A stretch of 64,000 bases of DNA. Source: Cyclaneusma minus. Its lineage: Eukaryota > Ascomycota > Leotiomycetes > Marthamycetales > Marthamycetaceae. Positions 10,907 through 20,790 of the stretch are shown here, one piece after another; positions within the stretch are counted from its first letter, which is position 1; the number at the start of each line of letters is the position of its first letter. The stretch covers positions 1,146,428-1,210,427 of the forward strand of contig JAKZHN010000011.1 of NCBI GenBank assembly GCA_037179335.1, in the 5' to 3' direction. Under the pieces are notes generated by a model, which worked only from the letters and a program-made list of their open reading frames with translations, had not been told where the DNA came from and made no database searches. The position numbers were made by a program, and so were the translations under genes.

Positions 10907-12698
10907 ATGGATTTCTTTGGTTCCGACACCTTTGATCCCAATGTCATCCAGCCCGAAGTTTGGCGGAGGGAGGTCACAGAAGTCGCATATGCCAAAGCTC
11001 AAAATCACACACCAACGATGCTGGAGATTGACAAAATCGAAAAGGTAGATGATCAAACTCACTCCATACGTTATTTTTGCTGTACATACTAAGATTATCT
11101 CCAGAATTTCACGAAAATTGAAAACATAATGCTCGCTCATGGGAATTCTGAGTGTTTCTCCTTCCTTATGAGCAAGTGGATCAAACGGGCCCAATACTAC
11201 ATGGACTACGTCTCAAAACTCCCTATGACTATTTCTGGATCATCTGCGACTCCAGCCTTTGCTACGGCTATTTCTGGATCATTTGCACCAGCAACCTCAG
11301 CTACTTCTCAAGCCCAGCTGCCACCACCATCCTGCTTAGTCAAAGTTGGCGAGCCCAGTGAACTTCCAGCGACTCGACCTGGTGAGAACCACTCACTAAC
11401 CTACTTCAAGAAAGATAGATCGAAGTTACTAAGATCGTATTCCTGGAACAATAGCCAAGCGCCAGCATTCCCACATCTCCCAGTCCTCCGAAGCCGGACC
11501 TTCTAGCATTAGTAAAGCCTGCGATCCGCCTGGGAACAAAGCCGGTAAGAATTTTCAACCCTACTATAAAGAAAGATAGCTCAAGTATACTGATATCTTG
11601 GAATATTAGTCAAGCGTAAGCATCAGCATGCCCTGGTCTCGCAAAGCTGTTTGGCTTTGCCTGCGTTTTCTAGCATTGGCAAGGACCGATGGTCCAATTT
11701 CTCTAGAGAGGGTGAGCATCCAGCCACCTCCCTTTTGTTCCGAGTGAGGAATTGATGATTTCCCAGAACAAGTGCAAAGAGCCCATTCCCTCATCGACTA
11801 TGGTGACCTTGTTACTCTGTCTAATGGGGCCTGGCGATCTCATTTCCTGCGAAAAGGGAAGCTGCAGTCGGAAATGATTGCAGCTTGCAAAATGAGTGAT
11901 GGCGGCGTCGACCGAAGAAATGGCTACAATTATCCTACTCACCCCCCCGACGTGAGGTCCCTTCTAGGCCAGCTACTAACACTCGAGACGAAGGCCACTC
12001 AGTATCGATGCGCTGATTTTGTCAACCAAAACCTATCCCTCCACCCTAGAACGCATGGATGGCAACGCCTGTTTTATTGTTGGTGTGGGCTTACTGGTGA
12101 CAAATCTGCATTATCGGATCTCTCGAAATTCCTGGTGGTGGCCGAACGTGTGGTTCCTCCAAAAATAGAGGAGATAAGGCTGGTCGAGGAAACGCCTGCA
12201 TGGAGATATCTCGATACCAGAGGTATTTTGTGCGTGGCAATCAATTTGATCGACTTCAACGGAATGAAGAAGCCTGCTACGAAAGACATCAATGATCTTA
12301 GGAAAACTTTGCTCAGATGGGATGGCATAGTGGCTGGGCTCTTGTCCGATATGCTAGAATGCATGAAAGGCGACGCAAGTAGACTCACCTTGGACTTCGT
12401 GGAGTTTATCCCTTTTGTGACGAGCGAAACAGGCAGACTCACTTTGGACTCAGTGGACACTACTAGTAGGGGCAAAATCGAGACGTACACCCGAGAGCCC
12501 GGGACCGACATGGGTCATGCTGAGAAAATCGATATGTTCGAGTTCCAGCTTAGGCAGTGGCTCGAATTTCGAGAAAAACTACCTGCTGAATTTCCCCGAG
12601 AAAGCTATTTTCCAAAATGCATCTCGATGCTACAAGAAGACATCGCCAGCAGAAATGATGGAAATGACCGGGGGAAAAGGAGGCGACTCGGTGAATGA
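10907..12698 (+). CDS. Unrecognised fungal protein, family member B (512 aa, 5 exons)
   Basis: Exons 10907-11044, 11105-11381, 11455-11544, 11610-11711 and 11767-12698 join in frame to 512 residues. Introns are 60, 73, 65 and 55 nt. Residues 1-150 start MDFFGSDTFDP and include NFTKIENIMLAHGNSECFSF, followed by an Ala/Ser/Thr-rich linker. Exons 3 and 4 are short (90 and 102 nt), both phase 1, both starting with a basic (A/V)KR motif, and look like duplicated modules. Exon 5 aligns end to end with the main exon of the gene at 13-1503: EQVQRAHSLI / DQLRRARLI, RLVEETPAWRYLD / RVVETSPVYSFLG, YFPKCISML / FFPKTISML. No catalytic motif, signal peptide or membrane segment seen. Function unknown. Confidence 0.7.
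11400..11628 (+). repeat. Duplicated intron-exon module inside family member B
   Basis: The stretch from about 11400 to 11469 (end of intron 2, start of exon 3) recurs at about 11560-11628 (end of intron 3, start of exon 4). Shared landmarks are AAGAAAGATAG, a ...CTTGGAA/CCTGGAA... core, AATAG/ATTAG acceptors, and CAAGCG followed by CAGCAT. This explains why both small exons start with (A/V)KR in the same phase. Confidence 0.6.
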
Positions 12699-13197
12699 GG
12701 TACTGTGAGCTTGGCGGGAGACAGAAGTTAGGGGAAAGAACGCTGTATGTTCCCTGGGCTGCAAAGAAGAGCAGGCAGAGTCGAAATTGGAGATCGATTG
12801 AGATATACATGCAGTTTGGCAGACTTTTCAACAAAGCAGTCCGGTGGCCGGAAATGGAATGCAGAAACTGACGGAAGTCAAGAAACTGTGTTTTGTGCTA
12901 GGAAAAGTAAGTGAGAAGCAAAGCCATTGATGTCTTGTGCTGCATCCGAATGAACCAACGAGATAGTATTTGTCGATGAACTCTGTCAACGAAACTGATG
13001 CCATCGTCCTGCCGATTATTGAGATTCATGAAGGTGCAAACGCTGAACCAAAGTCATTCCTTCCTCCCCGGTTCGATACCCACCCCTCAGTCCAGCACCA
13101 ACTCCCCGAATCCAAATCTTTTTCTCAAAGCAGTAAGCACATTGTAATAGCAAGCAAACTCGCCATATCGAGAGCTTCGACAGCAAACTTCACAACG
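12699..13197. other. Intergenic region
   Basis: 3' flank of family member B and 5' flank of the next small gene. An open frame from 12970 runs into the next gene's first exon and may be its leader; nothing else supported. Confidence 0.4.
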
Positions 13198-13527
13198 ATG
13201 AACGGCAACGTCAACCAGCGCCTGCGTGGCGAAATGGACCTTCACCTACTCCTCACTGTCTTCTACAGTATCCAACCCCCTTTACTTGCTTACTTGCTCA
13301 CTTCCTCACTTCCCCACTTTCACATTCAACGATCAGCAATCAATCACTAACACAAGCATCTCTTAGTCCTCTTCACCATCTACCCGCTCACCACCCCGCC
13401 CCTCAGCGACTGGATTGCTCGCATTCTAGCAACATTTTTCTTGCAGCTCGTCAGACTCTGTTGGATGATCATGTTTGACATGGTATTTCGTTCTTCCATT
13501 TCGAAACTTATCTTGCAAACTTGCTAA
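13198..13527 (+). CDS. Mini membrane protein, 76 aa
   Basis: Exons 13198-13267 and 13367-13527 join in phase 1 (donor A|GTATCC, acceptor ATCTCTTAG, branch CACTAAC) to give 76 residues. The protein starts MNGNVNQRLRGEMDLHLLLT. Two hydrophobic stretches follow: LLLTVFYILFTIYPL and IARILATFFLQLVRLCWMIMF. It probably spans the membrane once or twice. No family recognised; a further intron at GACATG|GTATTT (about 13482) could replace the last 20 residues. Confidence 0.5.
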
Positions 13528-14531
13528 TTCTGTTGAAGGATGAGATTTTTCGTCGTCTGGGCCGTGTTTTCTTCGGAGAGCAGAGACGTGAACATGAGGA
13601 GTGATGCAGGATGTGGGAGGAGGATTTGGAGCTGAGAGGGGCGTTTGGGATTGGTGGAGTACTTCTAGACTAAGAATAAGAGATTGAAGCAGTGAAAGGA
13701 CCATGATGAATGTGACGGGTGTGATGAAGTTGATGTCTTTCCCTCTCTGCCTTTGGAAGCCCCTTTATGGTGTAGCTCGTCACATGCAAGAAGAGAAGGA
13801 AAAGAGGAGTTTTGAACATCTTGTATTGCCTGGGGCACAGCCCAGCGGTCGCTAGAGCTGCCTCAAATCCCAGGCTCTTGCGCTACGCTTGAAGCTATTC
13901 GGACATAGCTTCCGAACCAACACGAGGGCTCAGCGCAAGGGCCTGGGTAGAGCCAGGGGCTCGATTGAGGTCAGCTCTGGCAGCTGCAGGGCCGTACGCT
14001 ATGTAACTAGCTACAAAAATAGAGTGTACAGGGAGGTGGGAGGGCGAATCAAACTGACTTGACTGACGAAGCAACTGATTTTGGTGAGGAGAGGAATAAC
14101 GGTGGCAAAGAATTTTCTCTTGACCACCGTTGTGGGCTCCACCGTCGCTTACGCCCCTGGTTGTCAGCCAGGGGGTCCCACATGAGACCCACGTGACGAT
14201 AAGCCAGCCTCACCACCATAAAACCCATCATTTATGAAAGGCAAACGAAACAACAACCGCCGAAGATGCCGCCTTCGAGAAACCTCGAAAAGCCAACAGA
14301 CCGAGCATCCACCCACTCGCTTCCCTAGTTCCCTATTTCATTTTGGTTCACAAGCTATCTGCCACCTGCTAATATATATAGGTATCTAGTCTCCGCGGTC
14401 CTCCCTCCTTTCTATCCAGACACAACGGCCTACCATGATGACAGACGATTGCATCCAGTCTTGATGCCTACACGCTACGCGCCGCTTCTCGCCCATCCGG
14501 GTAGCTAACCTCGATCGCCTTCCCTCTTCCT
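13528..14531. other. Intergenic region with hairpins
   Basis: No gene supported. Contains a nested inverted repeat (13869-13947, listed) and a short hairpin near 14154-14174 (CCCCTGG / CCAGGGG). Confidence 0.45.
13869..13947. repeat. Nested inverted repeat
   Basis: Outer arms 13869-13884 and 13932-13947 match at 15 of 16 positions (CCCAGGCTCTTGCGCT against CCCAGGCCCTTGCGCT on the other strand). Inside, 13891-13898 and 13905-13912 form a second perfect 8-bp stem (GAAGCTAT / ATAGCTTC). The spacing would let an RNA fold into a two-tier hairpin. Confidence 0.6.
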
Positions 14532-16554
14532 GTGAGCTTTTTGCGCTCGACTCCCGGCGCTCGAGAATCGCCCTCTCACAACTTCGTCCCCACCCACGCT
14601 TGCGACTTCGCCGCCACCAGTCCAAGCTCCCAATCCTTTCTACTCTCGCCCGAGCAAGGGCTAGAGCACACTCGAGAACGATTGTCTCAAGCGACAGCAA
14701 CACCAGACAGGAGTCAGCCAGTGGCAGCTCCTCCTCTCTCCTTTCACTCACCATACCCTTCCGCCCCTTTCACGCCAGGACCTTCCAGTCACCCCAAATA
14801 CCCCCGCGACCACATCTCTCCGTACGCCGTCGAAGGAAAAGAAGCGGTCCTCAGAGAGTACGAGCCCGCCGAAAACAGCAGTGAGCGCCCTGCCAAGCGT
14901 CACAAGCGTCACAAGCCCGACGAGCCTCTCATGGCACTTTGCACCACCTTACAACAATGGTCTCCCGTCCCACATACTCAGATCTTTTCTCTAAAGAGGT
15001 CGATATAGCCAAGCTATAACTACAGTTGATGGGCTACCTACCACCTCCCAGACCATCGCCAAGGTGCTAAGCTACGAGCGTGCAAAGCTAGAGCTCGCGT
15101 GGAGGCCAATTTCAACGAAAGGTACCGAGAATCGATGGTCCTCGATCGGCAGCTGAAGAGCGAGCTCCCGAAGCTTAACTCCTACACCTGGAACAGGCCC
15201 TCGATCGACAGCTGAAGATCGAGCGAACTGAAGCTCACGCATTTTGCCAACCACCGTGGAGCTTGGCGCTGTATATCACTTAGATTAGTCACCATTTTCA
15301 AGCTAGTCTCTAGCGAGTCAGCCGCTAATCTCAGCCGTTCGCCTCCGCCTCACGGTCCTCAGCCTTGTCCGCATTTTTCTCCAATAAAAACAACTCTTTG
15401 CTGCAAGACGATTTTTTTCTCTTCCTATCACGATTTCCGGTGTGAACACGTACACATTGAGCCTGCATCAACCCGTACACGTTACCTCCGACAGCTGGGC
15501 TACGGGAGGTTGAACGTTTATAACTATGCTTGAAGTCCAGGCTAAAGGGCTTTTCCGCCGTCTTAGAGCACTTTTTTATGCCATCGGAGGTGTTTATTGT
15601 CTCGACAGCTATTGTTGTATGTAACGAGAGGATTGTGGAGGAGTATATCCTTGGAAATGGGGAGGTGGGGGAGGACTAAGAGAGCAAGGCTTCAACGCTC
15701 CGCACCACCGCATCTGGGGAGGCTTTCCAGAGTTGACAGAGGGTCCTGGTGCTGATGAGTTGTGATTCGGTTGAGTAGGAGACTGAGGATCTGTTTGCCG
15801 TCCAAGGCTCCCGCCCACGGCCCTGTCAATGCTGGCTTTTCGACCTATGCCCCAGTCCAAGCACCTGCAACTCTCGACCACGCCCCCGCCAATAACCCAT
15901 TGTGCCGCCCAGTCCAAGCAGGTAGAGCACCTAGCTATGGCCCTGCCAACATTGACGTCCAAGCCCATATCTCTCCCTACCGAGACAATCCGATACCGCT
16001 GGAAGTCGAAGAAGAAGAAGATGTACCGCCCGTGGGATTAACGGAACCGGTGGACGTCAACTGGCAACCACTACCAGATGCAACAACGATAGCATGGGTA
16101 GCGGAAGCGCAACAACTACCGGAGACACCAATGCTGCCCAGAGAACAAGCCCTGCCTCATCAATTTCAAATATTCAAGCATCGCGTCCACCCACCACCAC
16201 AAGCTCAAACTGCGCCAGCTCTACCCGCTCAGCCAGCTCAACCCGCTCAAGCAGCCAATGCTCAGCAACATCAAAAGGTACAGAGAACAGTCTCGTATTC
16301 CCGAGGCTGCCATACGCCAGACTCCCATGCCCCAGGCTCCCATGCTCGAGGCACCCAAGCCCCAAGCCCCCATTCCCCAGCCCCTGACCCCTAAGGTTCG
16401 CCGCCAAGGTTTTAAACTCGTAGCTTGTCGTTCGAACAGGGATTTCCTAAGGCTCTCCTGGGAGCAAAGTCCGGCGATACCGGTCCATTCTTTCCCAAGA
16501 GCCTATGTTCTCGAGACTTTCATAGCTATGAGTATTGACGACTCTGAAGGCTGA
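14532..16554 (+). CDS. Uncertain proline-rich hypothetical gene (model unresolved)
   Basis: Three coding-like stretches lie on this strand: 14532-15008 (Ser/Pro/His-rich, with basic AKRHKRHK), a helical fragment near 15100-15240 where a CTCGATCG(G/A)CAGCTGAAGA unit is repeated, and 15762-16554. In the last, a 43-nt candidate intron (about 16277-16319, GTACAG to ACGCCAG) joins the frame ending AANAQQHQK to the frame containing PMPQAPMLEAPKPQAP and ending AMSIDDSEG. The protein would be a low-complexity Pro/Gln/Ala-rich chain. Neither the start codon nor the exon chain before 15762 is clear, and the middle carries frame breaks, so this could be a decaying gene. Confidence 0.3.
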
Positions 16555-16664
16555 ATATAGCCGTTATTTCGAGTATTACATACCACTTTGCGCCGTGACA
16601 TCGATTTGAGGAATATTGAAATGTATAAAGTGTATATTTACTGAAGACGGGTTCACAACTATAA

Positions 16665-18044
16665 TTACATGTCCCAGCCCCTGACCGCAGCCTCCACAAT
16701 AGGCTGCATGATTTTTCTTCCGCACTGCCCACATTGGTTCACCCAGATCATTTGTCGCTTGCCTAACTCATCCGCTCTGTGCCACGGCTTAAGGCTCAGC
16801 TGTGTATCGTTCGTTATGGCATCAGACACAGCTTGGAAAAGACTATCGGCCTGGTCCTCGTTGATGCGCCCATCGTCTCGGACCGTCAACACAATCTCGC
16901 GCATACTCTGCTTTTTCCCCTTATCGTCACGGACCTTGAACTTGTTCAAGGAAATGCTGATGTCCGTGTCAATCTCCGAAGTCCACGCAGCCTCGATGGC
17001 GAACCAGTCGAACAGCGCTCGGAACTCTGTCTTGTGAATTTGCTCGTCCATCGAGAAAGGTACGGAGGCTAGACCGAGTTTGACTGTTGGTGTTCGTGGC
17101 GAAGGTGTGGAGATCAGCACGTTCTTCCAGTCCCGTCGCAGCAAGTCGCGAACGCCGAGGTCGCCAATATCGCCGGCCGCCTCGTCCAGCACGTTTTCAA
17201 GAAGCTTCATGACTTTTTTGAGATCCTTATTGCGCCAGTTGCTACGCTTCAGGATGCGCTTAGCAGTCTCATGGTCAGCGACAGTAGTTTTTCCTCCTTT
17301 CTTCAGCCCCTTGGAATCGAAAGCTATGGCGCTGAGGATCAGCTCCAAAATTTCGTGCGGCAGATGGTACTCCTCGGGTAGCTGCTCTAGCTCATCAAGC
17401 ATCCGTCTCGCGACGATTGTAGTGCAGCTAGCCGTCTTCTCAAAGATCCGCGGCTTGGCGTCCGGCGCGCATCCGCTGTCCTGGTGGTGATCGAAGATAC
17501 TCCAGACCTTGGCGTCGTCCCAGCGGGTCATTGGTTTGTCGTGGTCGACGAGAACGATGCCTTTGATTTTTCGGGACAGCGTTTCTGGATCTTCGGGCAG
17601 CTCTTCGACGGTCAATAGATCCGCATGCTCGGGCGTCATTCGGGCGTTGTGCAAGGCGAGCTTGTTCTCGGGGCGTAGGTCGAGAGCATCTTTTGCTGTT
17701 TGAAGGAGTGCGATTGCTTTGAATGGGTGCGTGTGCTCGGAGGTGTTTACGCGGCTGTGGCCTAGGTGGTATGCCCAGGTGAGGGCGGAGGTCATGCTAT
17801 CGAGGTCTCCGGCCTCGTTGCCCTGGACAAAGATCCATTCGTTCTGCCTGCCCGCTTGCCAGTCGACGAGGAATTGTTTTTTCGTCTCACGGCTCCATTC
17901 TGAAAAGTGGCCAACACCCCAGTCGAAAGTTGAGACTGGGCGCGTCTCGAGGAGGGCCTGCTGCTCCTGATGCCATTGTTGTGCAACAGCGGCATTTGTA
18001 GCGGATACGGCGAGTGCGGCCACCAGGGCCGATCTTGGATACAT
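16665..18044 (-). CDS. ppx1: DHH-family exopolyphosphatase
   Basis: Single exon, 459 residues. It hydrolyses the terminal phosphate of inorganic polyphosphate. The four DHH-phosphoesterase metal-binding motifs are visible: GNEAGDLDS (Asp80/Asp82 region), VDHD (166-169), DHHQDSG (185-187) and FDSKGLKKGGKTT further on. The C-terminal DHHA2-type domain follows, with the substrate-binding SLKPWHRADELGKRQ near the end. The length is slightly above yeast Ppx1 (397 aa). The N-terminus MYPRSALVAALAVSATNAAV looks like a cleavable secretory signal, unlike the cytosolic yeast enzyme, so a secreted or vacuolar form is inferred. Start is the first ATG of the frame. Confidence 0.88.
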   Translation of the reverse strand: MYPRSALVAALAVSATNAAVAQQWHQEQQALLETRPVSTFDWGVGHFSEWSRETKKQFLVDWQAGRQNEWIFVQGNEAGDLDSMTSALTWAYHLGHSRVNTSEHTHPFKAIALLQTAKDALDLRPENKLALHNARMTPEHADLLTVEELPEDPETLSRKIKGIVLVDHDKPMTRWDDAKVWSIFDHHQDSGCAPDAKPRIFEKTASCTTIVARRMLDELEQLPEEYHLPHEILELILSAIAFDSKGLKKGGKTTVADHETAKRILKRSNWRNKDLKKVMKLLENVLDEAAGDIGDLGVRDLLRRDWKNVLISTPSPRTPTVKLGLASVPFSMDEQIHKTEFRALFDWFAIEAAWTSEIDTDISISLNKFKVRDDKGKKQSMREIVLTVRDDGRINEDQADSLFQAVSDAITNDTQLSLKPWHRADELGKRQMIWVNQCGQCGRKIMQPIVEAAVRGWDM

Positions 18045-18307
18045 GTCAGTTGGTTATGAAGATGTGAGCGATGATCTGGAGCCTACATGTGTAGAGGGAA
18101 GGATGGTTAGAGACGCATTGAGCTCAATTGAACTTTTCCAATTGCATGTGCCAGGCTAAAAGCTTGAGGTGACGTTGTGGCATGGTTTTTAGGAGGACTC
18201 GTTGTTGGCCGAGGCAGGAACTTTTCGACTGCCTCCAATTGAACACAACATATGACATGAGACAGCCTCGTGGTGGAATTTCTTTTAAAAAGACGAATTG
18301 CTGGCGT

Positions 18308-18410
18308 TTAAAGTTCAGGTGATTGGTACAATTCCAAGTAATTAGGAGTAGTCCAAGTAGTCGAGAGAAATCCAAGTGATTGGGAGATACTCAAAAAATC
18401 GAGAATAGCT
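18308..18410 (+). repeat. Degenerate 19-20 bp minisatellite, locus 1
   Basis: Successive units begin TTCCAAGTAATTAGGAG, TCCAAGTAGTCGAGAG, TCCAAGTGATTGGGAG and TCAAAAAATCGAGAA. A related array lies in an RTG2 intron (44150-44300). A 13-nt C homopolymer follows at 18424-18436. Confidence 0.55.
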
Positions 18411-18635
18411 TGGTAATTCGAAACCCCCCCCCCCCCAGAAAAGTCTGAGTGATGAAGAAAGACCGGGTCCCCAAATAGTTCGTTGAGAGAAAATCCGATT
18501 ATCCAAATGAGTAATGACTGGGGGAAGTTCAAATGATAGGAAATGTCCAAAAACTTACTGGGTGAAAGACAGCCTCTCTACGGCACAAGAAACCCCCTCG
18601 CCTCACAGCTATCAAAGCGTAATTATACGCAAAAT

Positions 18636-18710
18636 GGCGCGGTGTCCGAGTGGTCTAAGGAGTGTGATTAGAAATCACATACGTTCGCGTGCCAGAGTTC
18701 GAATCTCTGC
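18636..18710 (+). pseudogene. Truncated tRNA-Ser(AGA) copy
   Basis: Identical to the complete tRNA at 18815-18896 through the T-arm, including the anticodon loop TTAGAAA. The 3' acceptor strand CCGCGTC is missing and replaced by CAGTTAAAAAA, so the acceptor stem cannot form. Confidence 0.85.
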
Positions 18711-18814
18711 AGTTAAAAAATAGAGAGAAATAAGCTATTCTCTCGCTTATATAACCTGGGCTTGCTTCCCCAAAAAAAATATTCCAGATTTCAAATAAAA
18801 AAGCAAAAAATAAT

Positions 18815-18896
18815 CGACGCGGCAGAGATTCGAACTCTGGCACGCGAACGTATGTGATTTCTAATCACACTCCTTAGACCACTCGGACACCGCGCC
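18815..18896 (-). tRNA. tRNA-Ser(AGA)
   Basis: 82 nt with a long variable arm as expected for serine. Acceptor stem GGCGCGG pairs with CCGCGTC (one G-U); anticodon loop TTAGAAA gives AGA; T-arm CAGAG TTCGAAT CTCTG. No intron. A TTTTTT terminator follows about 5 nt downstream on the minus strand. The retrotransposon end at 19471 lies 575 bp upstream of its 5' end. Confidence 0.93.
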
Positions 18897-19141
18897 ATTT
18901 TGCATATAATTACGCCTTGATTTGATAAAATTCTGCATGCGATTTGAGAACATGTCGGACACCATGCCAATTCATATTCCAAAGCATTCCAAGCATTCCA
19001 AGCAATCCAAGCAATACCTCAGTTATCGACTCTGCACTTTCTGGCCCTTTTCCCAGTCAAATCATTCAAACCAAAAGCAGTGTTCACTGAAAGATATCTG
19101 AGCTTCTCTACAAATCGAACAAGCAAACACATCAGCCCTTT

Positions 19142-19516
19142 ATGCCCTTTTTTAGAGTTCTCACCAGCGTCGCAGCGCCTCTGAGCCGGTGGCGGTCACA
19201 CCGTTCCCAGATGACCACGAAAATCTTTTGGTCAGTCCGCAACGCTCCAGCGTGCACAGGACGTGCTCAAATCTACGCTAGCGGCGCAGCCCGACTCCAC
19301 CCGACAAAAGGCTCAAATCTTCAACATCGACGACGCAACGACATCGGCCACGCAAAAGAGCCGGAAACACTTCCAAACACCAGAACAAAGCCAGCGACTA
19401 GTTTCCAATCCGTGGGGCTCAGCTGGATCCTGCTGATGGCGGAAACTAGTCCTAGAAAAGGATTCCGAAGTGTTGAACTAGGTTATATAATGGTGATTTT
19501 TAATATATTAAAGTGA
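19142..19516 (+). CDS. Doubtful ORF at the retrotransposon insertion site
   Basis: Open frame starting MPFFRVLTSVAAPLSRWRSH, basic and Ser/Thr-rich, 110 residues before the element boundary at 19471 and 15 more inside the LTR. Joining the sequence across the insertion would add only about a dozen residues before a stop at 30190-30192. No family recognised. An 11-bp inverted repeat (GACTAGTTTCC / GGAAACTAGTC) lies within it at about 19398 and 19441. Confidence 0.2.
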   Translation: MPFFRVLTSVAAPLSRWRSHRSQMTTKIFWSVRNAPACTGRAQIYASGAARLHPTKGSNLQHRRRNDIGHAKEPETLPNTRTKPATSFQSVGLSWILLMAETSPRKGFRSVELGYIMVIFNILK

Positions 19517-19616
19517 TGGTTTAAAAATGGTATAAAGACTATATTTAAACCATTTTACTATACTAGCTTTAATTCTATTAGCTATTATAGTGCCTAATTG
19601 CTAAGGCATTTTAATA
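19471..19616 (-). repeat. Outer element, left LTR (3' LTR), 146 bp
   Basis: Starts TGTTGAACTAGG and ends TTTTAATA where the partner LTR has TTCTAACA. C-to-T and G-to-A changes relative to the partner run through most of it, but the first dozen bases look undamaged. Confidence 0.88.
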
Positions 19617-19968
19617 TTTCCATTTAATTTAAATATTATAAAATAAAGCTGTTTATAATTTTTAGCAGCTAATAACTCCTATTACCGTTTAATCCTGGCC
19701 GGTTTATTGTAAATTTAAATTATTCCGTAAATAAATATAAAGAAAAATTCCCGGCTTTTTAGGCTTTTTTTTGCTTAATTTTTTTTAGCTAGGTATTTTT
19801 AACGGCATTTAAAAAAATGGTTTTTTTAATTCTAGCGCATTTTTAATTTTTTTTAAAGCTTTTATAAAGCCGTTAGCAAGCTATTTCTATATATTAATAT
19901 ATATTTAAAACCAATTGTTTTTAAAGCTATTATTTCCTATAAAAAAGGTATTGAATTTAAATATATTT

Positions 19969-20790
19969 AATTTATTTATAAAATTATGGATTTTTAGCTA
20001 ATGCTATAATATTTTAATTATTTCCAAAAATAATTATAGCTATAAAATTATTAATTGGAATAGCTTGCAATTTTTTAAATAGCTTTTTTAGCTAAACGGT
20101 TTTTTTCATAGCTTGGATTTAATTTATTAGCTTAGCTTTATATAAAACTAATGCTATTATTATTTAACGCTTTAAAAATTAGCTAATTAATACGTTGCTA
20201 ATTATAAATAAATAATTGGAAATAAAATAATAAATAATAATATTTTCAGCCTAATTAAAATTAGTCTAGCTAATAAATAGCTATATAAAGCCTTAATAAA
20301 TTAATTCCAAATTAATAATTTTTTAGAAATAATAAAATATTTGGGTAATAGCTTTTTAGTATTTTTTGGCGGGGTTTTTTATAAATTTGCTAAAATAGTA
20401 AATTAAAAAAGCAATATTTAATTGTGTTTTAAATATAGTATATATTAAAAATTAATGGCTTTTGCGTATTATTTTTTAAATTTTGTATAATAATTTTTAT
20501 TGCTATTTTTTTAAGCTTTAAATTTGTTTTTATTAGCGTATTAAATAAAAAATAATTTTAATAATTAAACTTTTTAAGATTCTTTTATATAGGCTTGCTG
20601 GCCTAAATAAAAGGTTTTATTATACGGTCCTTTTTTATAATTATGCCTAAATAATAATTGTATTTACCAAAATTTAATATATTGAATTTTTTGTTCAAGG
20701 CTTATTTAATTTTATTAATTTTATTTAAAAAAGGTTTTGCAATAAATAAATTATTAATATAAATTATAATAAATAGGCTTTTTTAGCGAA
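19969..20790 (-). pseudogene. Copia pol remnant: reverse transcriptase and RNase H motifs
   Basis: On the minus strand around 20727-20790 the frame reads FIIIYINNLFIAK, the copia RT active-site motif YVDDL(L/F)IA after G-to-A changes (GTT to ATT, GAY to AAT). At 19969-20033 the frame reads GNN-stop-NIIALAKNP-stop-FYK, matching the copia RNase H signature DNQ.ALALAKNP.FH with CAA codons turned into TAA. The order RT then RNase H toward the left LTR is the copia order. These changes make it non-functional. Confidence 0.65.

Larger units (their letters stand above)
18614..18920. repeat. Inverted duplication of a tRNA-Ser gene and its 5' flank
   Basis: About 97 bp at 18614-18710 recurs inverted at 18822-18920. 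The tRNA portion (75 nt) is identical and the roughly 20 bp of 5' flank differs at about two positions. The spacer is about 111 bp. Confidence 0.85.

Noticed and set aside
18424..18436. 13-nt C homopolymer
   Set aside because: Likely a simple-sequence tract adjoining the minisatellite, and prone to sequencing error.
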